A stretch of 64,000 bases of DNA from Candidatus Thiothrix sulfatifontis (GCA_022828425.1 CP094685.1:2952046-3016045); one strand, 5' to 3'. Positions 45,679-55,677 are shown, counted from the first letter of the stretch. Numbers and translations: made by a program. Notes: a model not told the origin generated them from the sequence alone.

Positions 45679-46236
45679 TCACAACCCTTTTACTGCGTAA
45701 ATACCGTTGGCATTGCGCCAATATTCCTTGTAATCCATCCCAAAGCCAAACACGTAGCGATCCGGCAATTCCAACGCCGAAAAATCGCGCCGCACGCCGT
45801 CAACCCGCCGCGCATGTTGCTTATCCGCCAGCACTGCCACGTGTACACTCGCCGCGCCCTGTTCCCGGCACCACTGCGTAATTTCACGCAAGGTATAACC
45901 TTCGTCAAGAATGTCATCGACCAATAACACATGCCGCTCTTCCAGTGACGTATCAGGCTTGTGCAACCACGTAATCGTTTTGCTACCGCTGGTCGCCCCA
46001 CGGTAACGGGTAGCGTGCAAATAATCCTGTTCCAAGGGAAAGGCCAAGCGCGTCAGCAAATGCCCCGTCAAAATCACCCCGCCGGTCATCACACACAAAA
46101 CCAGTGGATTTTTATCCGCCAACTTTGCGGTAATTTCAGCCGCCATTTTATCCAACGTAAGCGCAATATCCTCAGCGGAATACAATAAATCAGCTTCTGC
46201 CATGGCCAGGGCAGCATCAGCACTTGTGATAACCAT
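45679..46236 (-). CDS. hpt: Hypoxanthine-guanine phosphoribosyltransferase
   Basis: Converts hypoxanthine or guanine with PRPP to IMP or GMP. 185 residues with the PRPP loop HVLLVDDILDEGYTLREI, LVLCVMTGGVILTGHLL near the N-terminus, and the C-terminal PDRYVFGFGMDYKEYWRN. It supplies the purine-salvage partner to the adjoining phosphorylase. Confidence 0.93.
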   Translation of the reverse strand: MVITSADAALAMAEADLLYSAEDIALTLDKMAAEITAKLADKNPLVLCVMTGGVILTGHLLTRLAFPLEQDYLHATRYRGATSGSKTITWLHKPDTSLEERHVLLVDDILDEGYTLREITQWCREQGAASVHVAVLADKQHARRVDGVRRDFSALELPDRYVFGFGMDYKEYWRNANGIYAVKGL

Positions 46237-46322
46237 TTGTTCACCTGTAGTTCGATCAATGTTGGTATTCTAACTTAAATCAACAAATCGTCATGAAAAA
46301 ACAGAAATATGTCCCGCAGGTA

Positions 46323-46351
46323 TTGCATTAGCACAATCAGAATATTATGAT
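46323..46351 (+). promoter_or_regulatory. Sigma-70-type promoter of the sulfur-globule-like gene
   Basis: TTGCAT (46323-46328), 17-bp spacer, TATGAT (46346-46351), about 70 bp before the start codon. The leader has a small GCGCC/GGCGC hairpin and AGAGG as ribosome site. Confidence 0.6.
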
Positions 46352-46419
46352 TTACTTATATTAATGAAATCCCTTTTACGCGCCGACGGGCGCCCCACTA
46401 TCCGCTAGAGGTATATCTC

Positions 46420-47196
46420 ATGAAACACACGAAAATCGTCCTGATGATCGCATTACTGGCTGCTTCCGGTGCTGCATCTGCTGAATTCTTCGACGGGTTT
46501 GACAACGGCAACGCTGTAGGCCAAGGCGCTTCTCAAGGTCAAGGCAACACTGGCGGTCAAGGCCAAGGTTACGGCACTGGCGCCAGCGATGTGAACGGTT
46601 GGGGTCGTGGCAAAGGCGATGCTGACGGCGAAGTTGACTTCAGCATCACTTTCAAAGGCAAAGGCAAAACCGATTTGGCAACTGACGCTTACGGTCAAGG
46701 CCGTGGCGATGGTTCAACCAATTTACAAGGCAGTGGCTACGGTTACGGCGACAACTACAACAACATGTACGGTTCCAGCAACACTTCTGCTAACGGCAGC
46801 AACGGTGGTTACGGCGCACCTTACATGATGCAGCAAGCGCCAGCACAAGGCCAAATGCCAGCAGCACCTGCTCAAGGCCAAATGCCTGGTTACGGTTACA
46901 GCCCAATGATGATGGCACCGGGCTACGGGATGCAGGCACCTAGCTTCGAGCAAATCCAAAAGCAAATGGAAATGCAACGCGCTCAAGCTGACGCTTTCTT
47001 CAAGAAAGTTGAAGAACAGCGCAAAGCAATGGCTGCACAACAAGAAAAAATGACTGGTACACCTGCTGCACCAGCAATGCCTTACGCTGCTCCTGCGGCG
47101 GCAACACCTGCTACTCCAGCCGCTCCTGCTGCTGAAGTAAAAGTTGAAGCGGCTGCTCCTGCGGCTGCAACACCTGCTGCTCCTGCTGCTAAATAA
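46420..47196 (+). CDS. Secreted Gly/Gln-rich protein, sulfur-globule-protein type
   Basis: 258 residues with a clear signal peptide (IVLMIALLAASGAASA, cleavage before EFF). The mature protein begins with Gly/Gln/Asn/Tyr-rich repeats (GQGASQGQGNTGGQGQGYGT), then a Met/Pro/Gly part (YSPMMMAPGYGMQ), one short coiled-coil (QIQKQMEMQRAQADAFFKKV) and an Ala/Pro tail (PAAATPATPAAPAAEVKVEA). Gly/Tyr-rich secreted proteins of this kind coat intracellular sulfur globules in sulfur oxidisers; the assignment rests on composition. It has its own promoter and terminator. Confidence 0.7.
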   Translation: MKHTKIVLMIALLAASGAASAEFFDGFDNGNAVGQGASQGQGNTGGQGQGYGTGASDVNGWGRGKGDADGEVDFSITFKGKGKTDLATDAYGQGRGDGSTNLQGSGYGYGDNYNNMYGSSNTSANGSNGGYGAPYMMQQAPAQGQMPAAPAQGQMPGYGYSPMMMAPGYGMQAPSFEQIQKQMEMQRAQADAFFKKVEEQRKAMAAQQEKMTGTPAAPAMPYAAPAAATPATPAAPAAEVKVEAAAPAAATPAAPAAK

Positions 47197-47218
47197 TCAG
47201 ATTTCACGATCTGAAGAA

Positions 47219-47245
47219 AAAGGCCGGTATCACCCGGCCTTTTTT
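47219..47245. terminator. Bidirectional terminator shared by the globule-like gene and pyrD
   Basis: AGGCCGG and CCGGCCT stem with A-run before and T-run after, so it works on both strands. The pyrD stop codon (47230-47232) lies in the loop. Confidence 0.9.
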
Positions 47246-48246
47246 GTAGCCTCCACACACTCACCGATCAGCGCCGCCCCCCGGTAAATAAACCCGCTGT
47301 AAACCTGCACCAAACTCGCACCGGCTGCCAATTTCGCTTGCGCATCCGCCCCCGACAAAATTCCCCCGACCCCAATAATCGGAATCCGGCTATCCATATC
47401 CGCGCGGAACTGCCGAATCACTTCCGTCGAATGCTGTGTCAACGGCTTACCGCTCAATCCACCTTGTTCATTGGCATGGCGCAAACCTTGCACGGCTGAT
47501 TTATCCAAAGTCGTGTTGGTCGCAATCAAGCCATCAATCTGCACCTCAGAAAACACCTGTGCCATGTCGCGGATTTCCACTTCGCTCAAATCCGGCGCAA
47601 CCTTAATCGCCACTGGCACGTAACGCCCGACTTGCTGCGCCAGTTTGCTCTGCTCTTCACGCAAGCTGACCAACAAACGCTTCAATTCATCCCCGTATTG
47701 CAAGGTACGCAAACCCGGCGTATTCGGCGAAGAAATATTGACCGTGATGTAATGCGCCACAGGGTAAGCTTTACGCAAACCAATCAGGTAATCATCCACC
47801 GCTTTTTCAACCGGGGTATCGAAGTTTTTACCGATATTGATCCCAATAATGCCGGGATAACGCGCCTTGCGGACATTTTCCAGCAAATGCTCAATGCCAT
47901 GATTATTGAAGCCCATGCGATTGATAATGGCTTGGGCTTCCGGCAAGCGAAACAGACGTGGCTTCGGGTTGCCGGGTTGCGGGCGCGGTGTCACCGTGCC
48001 AATTTCAATAAAGCCAAATCCCAAAGCTGCCAATGCGTCGATGTATTCGCCGTCTTTATCCAACCCGGCAGCCAGCCCGACGGGATTGGGAAATTCAATG
48101 CCCATGACCGTGACAGCCTTACCCGGCAACGCCGCCGGTTTGCCTAACAAGCCGGTTTTGCCCGCCAGTTTCAGCGAATTTAATGACAAATGGTGTGAGG
48201 TTTCAGCGGGCAATAAAAACAGCAGATCGCGTAGGAGTGTGTACAC
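47230..48246 (-). CDS. pyrD: Dihydroorotate dehydrogenase (quinone), class 2
   Basis: Fourth step of pyrimidine synthesis, membrane-associated, passing electrons to quinone. 338 residues: [20 protein letters not shown] (FMN-binding), [36 protein letters not shown] with the catalytic Ser region, and [19 protein letters not shown]. The start is GTG at 48244-48246 with GGGGA upstream. N-terminal amphipathic helix ([18 protein letters not shown]) fits class 2. Confidence 0.96.
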   Translation of the reverse strand: MYTLLRDLLFLLPAETSHHLSLNSLKLAGKTGLLGKPAALPGKAVTVMGIEFPNPVGLAAGLDKDGEYIDALAALGFGFIEIGTVTPRPQPGNPKPRLFRLPEAQAIINRMGFNNHGIEHLLENVRKARYPGIIGINIGKNFDTPVEKAVDDYLIGLRKAYPVAHYITVNISSPNTPGLRTLQYGDELKRLLVSLREEQSKLAQQVGRYVPVAIKVAPDLSEVEIRDMAQVFSEVQIDGLIATNTTLDKSAVQGLRHANEQGGLSGKPLTQHSTEVIRQFRADMDSRIPIIGVGGILSGADAQAKLAAGASLVQVYSGFIYRGAALIGECVEATKKAG

Positions 48247-48289
48247 AGAGAAATCCCCGGTTCAGGATGAAACCGAGGATTATAGAGGT

Positions 48290-49177
48290 TTAGTGCATGT
48301 TTTGCAGCGCTGCAATCCGGTCTTCCAGCGGCGGGTGGGTCATGAAGATTTTCTTCAAGCCACTGCCTAAACCGCCCGCGATACCGAATGCTGCCATTTC
48401 ACCGGGCAAATCGTGTACCGCATGGGCACTTTGCAAGCGTTTCAGCGCATTGATCATTTTCTGACGACCGGCCAAATCCGCACCGGCAATATCCGCTTTG
48501 AATTCGCGGTAACGTGAAAACCACATCACAATCGCGGTCGCCAAAAATCCCAGCAGAATATCGGCAATGAACGAACCCACGTAATAACCGATGCCCGGCC
48601 CGCTGTTTTCGCTATTGTTACCACGGAAGAAGTTATCGATCACCATGCCAATCAACCGCGCAAAAATAATTACAAAGGTGTTCAACACGCCTTGCAGCAA
48701 GGTTTGCGTCACCATGTCGCCATTGGCAACGTGACCGATTTCATGCCCCAACACCGCTTCGACTTCATCCGCTGTCATGTGATCCAACAAGCCTTGGCTG
48801 ACCGCTACCAGCGCATTATTGCGGCTGGCACCCGTCGCAAACGCATTCGGGTCGGGTGAATAGAAAATCCCGACTTCAGGCATCCCAATGCCCGATTTTT
48901 CGGCTTGGCGACGCACGGTTTCCACCAACCACCGTTCTTGCGCAGTTTGTGGATTTTCAATGATTTGCACGCCCATGCTGCGCTTTGCCATCCATTTGGA
49001 CATTAGCAAGCTGATAAATGAGCCGCCAAAACCAAAAATGACTGCCATTATCAGAATGCCGCTCATGCTGCCCGCACTCATATTAATGCCGAACAGCCTG
49101 CCGATAATATTCATCGAAACAAACAACACAGCCATGACCGCAAAGTTGGTCAGTGCCAGTAAAATAATCCGCATCAT
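48290..49177 (-). CDS. htpX: Membrane zinc metalloprotease HtpX
   Basis: Membrane-protein quality control with FtsH. 295 residues. Two N-terminal membrane helices (LLALTNFAVMAVLFVSMN; SGILIMAVIFGFGGSFISLL), zinc motif AVLGHEIGHVANGD, a third and fourth helix, and the C-terminal FMTHPPLEDRIAALQ. Normal length, alone on its transcript. Confidence 0.96.
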   Translation of the reverse strand: MMRIILLALTNFAVMAVLFVSMNIIGRLFGINMSAGSMSGILIMAVIFGFGGSFISLLMSKWMAKRSMGVQIIENPQTAQERWLVETVRRQAEKSGIGMPEVGIFYSPDPNAFATGASRNNALVAVSQGLLDHMTADEVEAVLGHEIGHVANGDMVTQTLLQGVLNTFVIIFARLIGMVIDNFFRGNNSENSGPGIGYYVGSFIADILLGFLATAIVMWFSRYREFKADIAGADLAGRQKMINALKRLQSAHAVHDLPGEMAAFGIAGGLGSGLKKIFMTHPPLEDRIAALQNMH

Positions 49178-49250
49178 GTCTTTCGACCTCTAGGTTAGAT
49201 GTTATGCCCTAAATAGTAGGTTACGCGGGGCTGGATTCAAGTTTTCCCTA

Positions 49251-51488
49251 CTAATTGACGCTTATCTCCAGACCAGTGACATTTTGGTAACCTTTTGGTA
49301 ACAATTTGCCACGTTTCGCACGTTCACTGCGGTATTCTTCCAGTTCCGCACCTTTGATGGTTTTGAACTGCTTACCCGCCCGAATCAGCAACGCCGCATT
49401 TGCTGGCAAAATCACCGCGAATTGCACCGTTTCATCGGCAATGCCCAACCCGCCTTTTTTCAGGCTGATCAACTTATTGCCCTTACCTTTGGAAAGCTGC
49501 GGCACATCTTGCAAGCCCATCACCAACACATAACCTGACGATGACACCAACACCAGCGAATCGGTAGCCACATCCGTCACCAATAATGGCGGCAAAATCG
49601 CCACGCCGTCACCCACGGTCAGCGTCACTTTGCCTGCTTTCACCCGGCTTTGCATCTCACCAAACGTACACAAGAAACCGTAGCCTTCCGCCGAATGCAG
49701 CAAATAATTGTCACTGTCTTTACCCATCAGTGCGTATTGGAACTTCGCGCCTGCCGGTGGTGCCAGCTTGCCCGTCAACGGTTCACCCTGCCCGCGTGCC
49801 GATGGCAAGGCATTGGCAGGCAAGGAATAGGTGCGCCCGGTACTGTCCAGCAACACCACTTGCTGGCTGGAACGCCCACGTACCGAAGTGAGGAATTCAT
49901 CACCCTGCTTATAGCTCAATGAAGCGGGGTCAATATCATGCCCTTTTGCCGAGCGAATCCAGCCCATTTTTGACACCACCACCGTCACCGGCTCAGAAGG
50001 TGTCAGCGCGGTTTCGTCCAACACTTGTGCCGCCGCCCGTTCTTGCAAGGGCGAACGCCGCGCATCGCCGTACAACTTCGCATCTTCTTTCAGCTCTTTG
50101 CGAATCAAACTGGTCAATTTAGTATCCGAACCCAGCAATGCCAGCAAAGTTTCTTTTTCCTTTTCCAACTCGTCCAATTCGCCGCGAATCTTCATTTCTT
50201 CCAAACGTGCCAACTGGCGCAATTTGGTATCGAGGATGTAATCCGCCTGAATTTCGGTCAACTCGAAGCGGCGCATCAACACCGCTTTCGGCTCGTCTTC
50301 GGTGCGGATAATGTGGATCACTTCATCAATATTGAGGAATGCCACCAGCAAACCTGCCAACAAATGCAGGCGTTTTTCGACTTTATCCAGCCGCCATTGC
50401 AAGCGGCGCGTCACCGTTTGCCGCCGGAAGGTCAGCCATTCGGTCAAAATATGCAGCAAGTTTTTGACTTGCGGGCGACCATTCAGGCCGATCATATTCA
50501 TATTGACGCGGTAACTGCGCTCTAAATCGGTGCTGGCGAACAAATGCGACATCAGCATGTCCACGTCCACGCGGTTGGAACGCGGCACAATCACCAAACG
50601 TACCGGCTGTTCGTGGTCGGATTCATCGCGTAAATCTTCCACCAACGGCAGTTTCTTCGCCTGCATTTGCGCGGCGATTTGCTCCAGAATCTTGCTACCC
50701 GACACCTGATACGGCAAGGCAGTAATAATAATGTCGCCGTCTTCGATTTCGTAACGCGCCCGCATTCTAAACGTGCCGTTACCCTTTTCATACAGCGCGA
50801 GGAAATCCGCCGCTGGCGTAATGATTTCGGCTTCGGTAGGAAAATCTGGCGCGGGAATGTACTGATGCAAATCCTGCAAGGTCGCATTCGGATGATCCAG
50901 CAAATGCAAACACGCATTCACCACTTCACGCAAATTATGCGGCGGAATATCGGTCGCCATCCCCACCGCAATGCCGCTGCCACCGTTGAGCAAAATATTC
51001 GGCAAACGTGCGGGCAAAATGGTTGGCTCTTCCAATGACCCATCAAAATTCGGTTGCCATTGCGCCGTGCCCTGCCCCAATTCTTGCAGCAATACTTTGG
51101 CGTAAGCGGTCAAACGCGATTCGGTGTAACGCATTGCCGCAAACGATTTCGGGTCATCTTGCGAACCCCAGTTGCCCTGCCCATCCACCAGCGTGTAGCG
51201 GTAGGAAAACGGTTGCGCCATTAACACCATCGCTTCGTAACACGCCGAGTCACCGTGCGGGTGGAATTTACCCAATACGTCACCGACGGTACGCGCTGAT
51301 TTTTTGTGTTTGGAGGCCGCCGTCAGCCCTAATTCGGACATGGCGTAGACAATGCGGCGTTGTACGGGCTTTAAGCCGTCGCCAAGATGCGGCAAAGCGC
51401 GGTCAAGAATGACGTACATGGAATAGTCGAGATAGGCTTTCTCGGTGTATTCCTGTAGCGGGAGGGTTTCGATGCCTTCGTAGTTCAT
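49251..51488 (-). CDS. parC: DNA topoisomerase IV subunit A
   Basis: Decatenates daughter chromosomes with ParE. 745 residues, ParC rather than GyrA length. Catalytic Tyr region [17 protein letters not shown], quinolone region [20 protein letters not shown] (Ser and Asp/Glu-like positions as S and A-C-Y-E), and ending with a degenerate beta-pinwheel. Its ATG has AAAGGA upstream. parE is not adjacent. Confidence 0.96.
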   Translation of the reverse strand: MNYEGIETLPLQEYTEKAYLDYSMYVILDRALPHLGDGLKPVQRRIVYAMSELGLTAASKHKKSARTVGDVLGKFHPHGDSACYEAMVLMAQPFSYRYTLVDGQGNWGSQDDPKSFAAMRYTESRLTAYAKVLLQELGQGTAQWQPNFDGSLEEPTILPARLPNILLNGGSGIAVGMATDIPPHNLREVVNACLHLLDHPNATLQDLHQYIPAPDFPTEAEIITPAADFLALYEKGNGTFRMRARYEIEDGDIIITALPYQVSGSKILEQIAAQMQAKKLPLVEDLRDESDHEQPVRLVIVPRSNRVDVDMLMSHLFASTDLERSYRVNMNMIGLNGRPQVKNLLHILTEWLTFRRQTVTRRLQWRLDKVEKRLHLLAGLLVAFLNIDEVIHIIRTEDEPKAVLMRRFELTEIQADYILDTKLRQLARLEEMKIRGELDELEKEKETLLALLGSDTKLTSLIRKELKEDAKLYGDARRSPLQERAAAQVLDETALTPSEPVTVVVSKMGWIRSAKGHDIDPASLSYKQGDEFLTSVRGRSSQQVVLLDSTGRTYSLPANALPSARGQGEPLTGKLAPPAGAKFQYALMGKDSDNYLLHSAEGYGFLCTFGEMQSRVKAGKVTLTVGDGVAILPPLLVTDVATDSLVLVSSSGYVLVMGLQDVPQLSKGKGNKLISLKKGGLGIADETVQFAVILPANAALLIRAGKQFKTIKGAELEEYRSERAKRGKLLPKGYQNVTGLEISVN

Positions 51489-51570
51489 GGGTATCCTTTA
51501 TGCTGGCGGCACTAATGGGGGCAAAGCATAGGGGGGTACACCGAAGGACGCAAGTAATGGATTACGAAGA

Positions 51571-51683
51571 ACCCCTCACCCCAACCCCTCTCCCTCAAGG
51601 GGAGAGGGGTTAAGAAAACATCTTTATCTTGCTCCCCCTCGCCCCTTGAGGGAGAGGGGGCTGGGGGCTGGGGGGTGAGGGGT
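51571..51683. repeat. C-rich palindromic repeat pair (family B) between parC and apbC
   Basis: CCCCTCTCCCTCAAGGGGAG and, inverted, GCCCCTTGAGGGAGAGGGGG, with ACCCCTCACCCC and GGGGTGAGGGGT as outer arms, about 113 bp in all. It could act as a terminator or mRNA-stability element after apbC. Confidence 0.85.
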
Positions 51684-51684
51684 A

Positions 51685-52773
51685 TTAAACGTTCATGATC
51701 TTAATGGTCGGGAACTTGGTGCTGTAGTCTTTGGCTTTTTGTGCCAAACGTGCCGACGCTTTGCGGGCAATCTCTTTGTAGATTTGCGTGACCGCGCCAT
51801 CCGGGTCAGCCACCACGGTCGGGTTGCCGTTGTCGACTTGCTCACGGATTTTGATGTCGAGTGGCAGACCACCGAGGTAATTCACGCCGTATTGCTCTGC
51901 CATGCGTTGACCGCCGCCTTCGCCGAAGATGTGTTCGACCGTGCCGCAGTTGCTACAAATGTGCATACTCATGTTTTCGACAATACCCAAGATCGGCACT
52001 TCGACTTTCTCAAACATTTTCAGACCTTTACGCGCATCCAACAAAGCAATGTCTTGTGGAGTGGTGACAATGATCGCGCCAGATACCGGGATTTTCTGGG
52101 AAAGCGTCAATTGAATGTCGCCCGTGCCGGGTGGCAGGTCGATGACCAGATAATCCAAATCGCCCCAGTTGGTGTCACCCAGCAATTGTTCCAGTGCTTG
52201 TGTGACCATCGGGCCGCGCCAGATCATGGGGGTGTCTTCTTCGATCAGAAAACCAATCGACATGGCTTTAATGCCGTGGTTTTGCATTGGCTCTAGGCTT
52301 TTGCCATCGCTGGATTCGGGTTGACCGCTGATGCCCAACATGCGCGGCTGGCTGGGGCCGTAAATGTCCGCGTCCAACATGCCGACTGTTGCGCCGTCGG
52401 CTTTCAGGGCTAGTGCGAGGTTGACGGCGGTGGTGGATTTGCCGACCCCACCTTTGCCGGAAGCGACCGCGATAATGTTTTTAATGCCGTCTTTACGCTT
52501 GACGCTTTTCTGCACAGCGTGTGCTGCCACTTGGGTGGTGACGCTGACGTCTGTGTTGGTTGCGCCAGCGGCGGCTAAGGCGGCTTTGATTTCTGCTGCC
52601 AATTCATCCCGATAGTTGCCCGCCGGATAGCCTTGCACCACGCTGACGGCTACGTGGCCGCCTTCCACACGGATGTCTTTTACTTGATGCAGGGATACGA
52701 TGTCCTGCTCCAAATAACGGTCTTTGATGCCTTTCAATAGCGTTTCAACGTGGTCACGGGTCATGTCTGTCAT
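51685..52773 (-). CDS. apbC: Iron-sulfur cluster carrier protein ApbC/Mrp
   Basis: P-loop ATPase that carries Fe-S clusters. 362 residues from ATG at 52773, which has GAGGA 8 nt upstream (an in-frame TTG at 52791 is weaker). Parts: N-terminal DUF59/MIP18 domain (VKDIRVEGGHVAVSVVQGYP), deviant Walker A IIAVASGKGGVGKSTTAVNL, GMLDADIYGPSQPRMLGI, and the cluster-binding CxxC in MHICSNCGTVEHIFGEGGG. Alone on its transcript. Confidence 0.95.
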   Translation of the reverse strand: MTDMTRDHVETLLKGIKDRYLEQDIVSLHQVKDIRVEGGHVAVSVVQGYPAGNYRDELAAEIKAALAAAGATNTDVSVTTQVAAHAVQKSVKRKDGIKNIIAVASGKGGVGKSTTAVNLALALKADGATVGMLDADIYGPSQPRMLGISGQPESSDGKSLEPMQNHGIKAMSIGFLIEEDTPMIWRGPMVTQALEQLLGDTNWGDLDYLVIDLPPGTGDIQLTLSQKIPVSGAIIVTTPQDIALLDARKGLKMFEKVEVPILGIVENMSMHICSNCGTVEHIFGEGGGQRMAEQYGVNYLGGLPLDIKIREQVDNGNPTVVADPDGAVTQIYKEIARKASARLAQKAKDYSTKFPTIKIMNV

Positions 52774-53053
52774 TCTGTTTTCCTCAGTCAACTTGAATAT
52801 CTGGGCGCGAGTTTACACCATCCTGACGCATACTCGAAATAAGCACCCATTCAGGGATGGTATTACCTAGTGGTTTAGTCGGGAATAGTGTGGGCGAGCA
52901 AAGACGTGTGGTGGCGGGGGATGGTGCTTAAGGTGCGATTAATTTTTGTAATCCGGCGCAATCAAGTGTAAATTATAGGCGCTTGTCGCAAAATCAACGC
53001 AACGCATCGGGTGGGGTCAGTACAGATCAGGGCGGTAGCGTCTCTCCGGCTCA
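52774..53053. other. Intergenic region between apbC and intI remnant
   Basis: 280 bp without a gene. A TATAAT (52972-52977, minus strand) could be the -10 of an apbC promoter, with no convincing -35. Nothing else recognised. Confidence 0.3.
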
Positions 53054-54115
53054 CTAAATCATATCGGCGGGGCTGCGTACACTGATACCGAGCGTATTCA
53101 GCACATGGGTATAAATAAGCGCCTCTTTGAAACGCTCAGGCAATGGCACAATCCGATCTTTAAACCCTTTGGCATTGCGGATCAGCAGTTGGTTGTAATC
53201 AAAATCCACATCCAAAATCCGCAAGGTCACGCATTCCATGAGGCGCAAACCGCCACCGTAGAGCAAGCCCGTCATTAAGTGATGCGTTCCTTTCAGGTGT
53301 TGGAATACGCGGCGCACTTCATCGCGGGACAGCACCACCGGCAGTTTACGCGGGCGTTTTGAACCGATAAAGTCGCCCAAATCATCCAGCGGCTTTTTCC
53401 AGACTTGATTAAACAGGAACGCAAGCGCATTTAATGCCTGCTTTTGGGTGGAAACCGACACATTGCGTTTAAGCACAAGGTATTCGAGGTATTGTTTGAC
53501 TTCTTTACCTCCCAAATCATGCACGTCATTGGGTTTGTGGAAGTAGAAAAACCGGGAAATCCAACCACGATAGGTTTGTTCAGTGCGCATCGCGTAATTT
53601 TTGAGGCGTACCACTTTGACCACTTCAGCTAAGGCTGGCTGGTAACGTTGGTAAAGCTCATTGGAACAACGCTCTTCCCCTTCGAGCATTTCCAATCCCT
53701 CCAGACCTTCGAGGGCATCCGTGTAATCGCGGGCAACGGTGGCATGGTTGGCTTCCAACTTTTTCGCCGACGCTGACCAATATTCCCAATCGAAGTCGTT
53801 TGCCCAACTTTTTTTCAATGCCAGACAAAACAGAATCCGTATAGCATCGACGACTTGCCCAAATTGCCAGGCTTTCAAGTTGACTTCACGCCCCACTTTG
53901 GTGAGATATTCCTCTACCTGTTGGGGTGTATGGGTACGGATATGGTCGTCGGGAAAGTAAGCAATATACTGCTTAGTACGCAACACATACCACGTTACAT
54001 ACTTCTGAGTAACACCTTGTTTGATAAGAAAAAGCGTATAGTTTTCCCAGAACTCATGGGAATACGTAGTTGCCGGTTCTACGGGGCTTCGTGTATGCTT
54101 CTTATCCATTAACAT
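53054..54115 (-). pseudogene. intI: Integron integrase IntI with internal deletion of the catalytic core
   Basis: Tyrosine recombinase of the integron type, 353 residues. Present: a long N-terminal region, the SAM-like domain (KNYAMRTEQTYRGWISRFFYF), RKLPVVLSRDEVRRVFQHL, and box I with the first Arg (GLLYGGGLRLMECVTLRILD). After IVPLPERFKEA the sequence jumps straight to LIYTHVLNTLGISVRSPADM, the extreme C-terminus with the nucleophilic Tyr. The stretch between, about a hundred residues in intact IntI, would carry the integron-specific insert and the HxxR and His/Trp catalytic boxes. The frame is kept, so this is a clean in-frame deletion; recombination activity should be lost. Confidence 0.88.
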
Positions 54116-54432
54116 TAACTGAATTTTGGGGACACGATTTATGATAATGCCAGACTATGCGGAATTCTCGACGAACCAGATAGGCGGCGTGTGCACACCG
54201 ATTGAGCGCAGGCTTCCTATCCTGATATTCCAGAACGCCGCCTAATAAACTGTTGAGTCTGTCAGTGGGATCAGTGGGATAGAAAATACATCTGAAAACA
54301 AGAGAATAACCCCAAAATTGAAATTTTAAAACCTTATTAATCATATAGTTATAAAATAGACACCCCTCAAAATTGGGGGTTTTCCTACACCCTCGTTATG
54401 CACAAAAGCTCACTTTCCAGAGAACTTAGATA
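54116..54432. other. Integron attI/leader region
   Basis: 317 bp between the divergent intI and the first cassette gene. It has a perfect 10-bp inverted repeat, TAGGCGGCGT (54181-54190) and ACGCCGCCTA (54235-54244), a palindrome GTGTGCACAC (54189-54198), a CCCC/GGGG hairpin with TTTT near 54362-54384, and GTTATGC at 54395-54401, the likely recombination point (G|TT between 54395 and 54396). Promoters for intI and the cassettes should be here or inside intI. Confidence 0.6.
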
Positions 54433-54435
54433 TTG

Positions 54436-55542
54436 ATGAAAGCTATAATTTTAAAGCCTATTGTTTGGAACTCTAATCATTACATTAAACCATCTGGTCA
54501 TAAAGCCACTAGTGGTTTTGCGAAGGAGTTCGGTTATGGTCATGAAGAATGGAATAATTCTCCTAGTAATATTTGGAGAAATCACAAGGTTTTTCATTCA
54601 GAGTTTTCTGACTCTCTTTTAAATTACTCCAATACAGGGGATTTGGGTATCATATTAATTGCATCTTACAAAGGTATTCAATATGCACTTGGCATAGCAA
54701 CAAATGTCTACCATAACACAAGAGAAGATATGCGATTAATTGCCGATGAATTGAGAATATATGATCGACATCGAGACTTATGGCGAGTTACTTCTGTTAA
54801 AAAAGCTTTTAATAACAACAACAATGTTTTTTTAAATCATTGGGAAGAAAACTATCAATGGATAAGATGGAGATGCCCACAGGAGCATTTTCATTGGTTT
54901 GATGAACCAATTCCTTTAGATCCTATCGAAATAATAGGGAAAGAAAAATTTGTTTTAAGACACGGTAGCCACCAAGCAATAAGCCAATCTATGGCACTTG
55001 AGATTATTAATAACAACTTACCGCTTGACCATGAAATATATAATTGGTTGACAGATGGAGAGTTCGATGAGAGTTTATTAAAAAACATCCCTTTAAACAA
55101 AAAGAAAACATCACAACAACTAATAGATCAATATAATATAACAAGAAGAAATTCAACATCAAAAGAAGCTTTTGAGTATTGGATTGAAGGAAAAAGAACT
55201 ATAAATCCACTTCATAGTATATTGCAGGCAAGGTTTATTTATTTTCTGAAAGAGAAGAATATAGTACCAACAGAAGATGATAACTATATAGATGTTCAAT
55301 ATAGAAAAAACGGAAGATTATTTTTCTCAGAGATAAAACCAACCGACAACATTGAAACAAAATATGCGATTCGTTCCGCTATTGGCCAAATATTAGAATA
55401 TAACTTTGAACATAAAAACAAAGCGAATCTAGAAATTGTTATAGGTTCAAAACCAAAGAGAAGAGAAGTAGAGTTTGTAAACTCTCTTAATATTATCCTA
55501 ACTTACTGGAATGGCAATACATTCATTTCATGTACTCCATAA
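54436..55542 (+). CDS. Cassette 1: protein with C-terminal PD-(D/E)XK nuclease-like domain
   Basis: 368 residues, AT-rich. The N-terminal region has IVWNSNHYIKPSGHKATSG, FGYGHEEWNNSPSNIW and many aromatic residues (NHWEENYQWIRWRCPQEHFH); I do not recognise it. The C-terminal third has the nuclease-like pattern YIDVQYRKNGRLFFSEIKPT with RSAIGQILEYNFEH after it (D, E-x-K and Q...Y positions), typical of restriction-like folds. A defence or DNA-modification-dependent role is plausible only. Start ATG at 54436. The gene lies between attI and attC1. Confidence 0.65.
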   Translation: MKAIILKPIVWNSNHYIKPSGHKATSGFAKEFGYGHEEWNNSPSNIWRNHKVFHSEFSDSLLNYSNTGDLGIILIASYKGIQYALGIATNVYHNTREDMRLIADELRIYDRHRDLWRVTSVKKAFNNNNNVFLNHWEENYQWIRWRCPQEHFHWFDEPIPLDPIEIIGKEKFVLRHGSHQAISQSMALEIINNNLPLDHEIYNWLTDGEFDESLLKNIPLNKKKTSQQLIDQYNITRRNSTSKEAFEYWIEGKRTINPLHSILQARFIYFLKEKNIVPTEDDNYIDVQYRKNGRLFFSEIKPTDNIETKYAIRSAIGQILEYNFEHKNKANLEIVIGSKPKRREVEFVNSLNIILTYWNGNTFISCTP

Positions 55543-55545
55543 ATA

Positions 55546-55635
55546 GCATAACGAGTTATTCGACGACGGACGCGGTGACAGCCCGCCACTCCGATCAACC
55601 AGTTTACCGCCGCGCCGTCATGCAGGGCGTTAGCT
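55546..55635 (+). other. attC site 1
   Basis: Core ends ATAAC (from 55546) and GTTAGC (55629-55634) with inner boxes TCGACGACGGACGCGG and CGCGCCGTCATGCAG that pair imperfectly. The same inner boxes recur in attC2 and attC3. Crossover point between G55629 and T55630. Confidence 0.88.
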
Positions 55636-55677
55636 TCGTCATAACTCAATAATTTATTTTATATTTAAGAAAAGACC

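Noticed and set aside
51571..51683. CRISPR-like repeat
   Set aside because: Only two inverted arms, no regular spacing or spacers; it is a palindromic intergenic repeat. No CRISPR array or cas gene was seen anywhere in the window.
54189..54250. An additional attC site in the integron leader
   Set aside because: It lacks the TCGACGACGGACGCGG box and the GTTRRRY end found in the three real sites.
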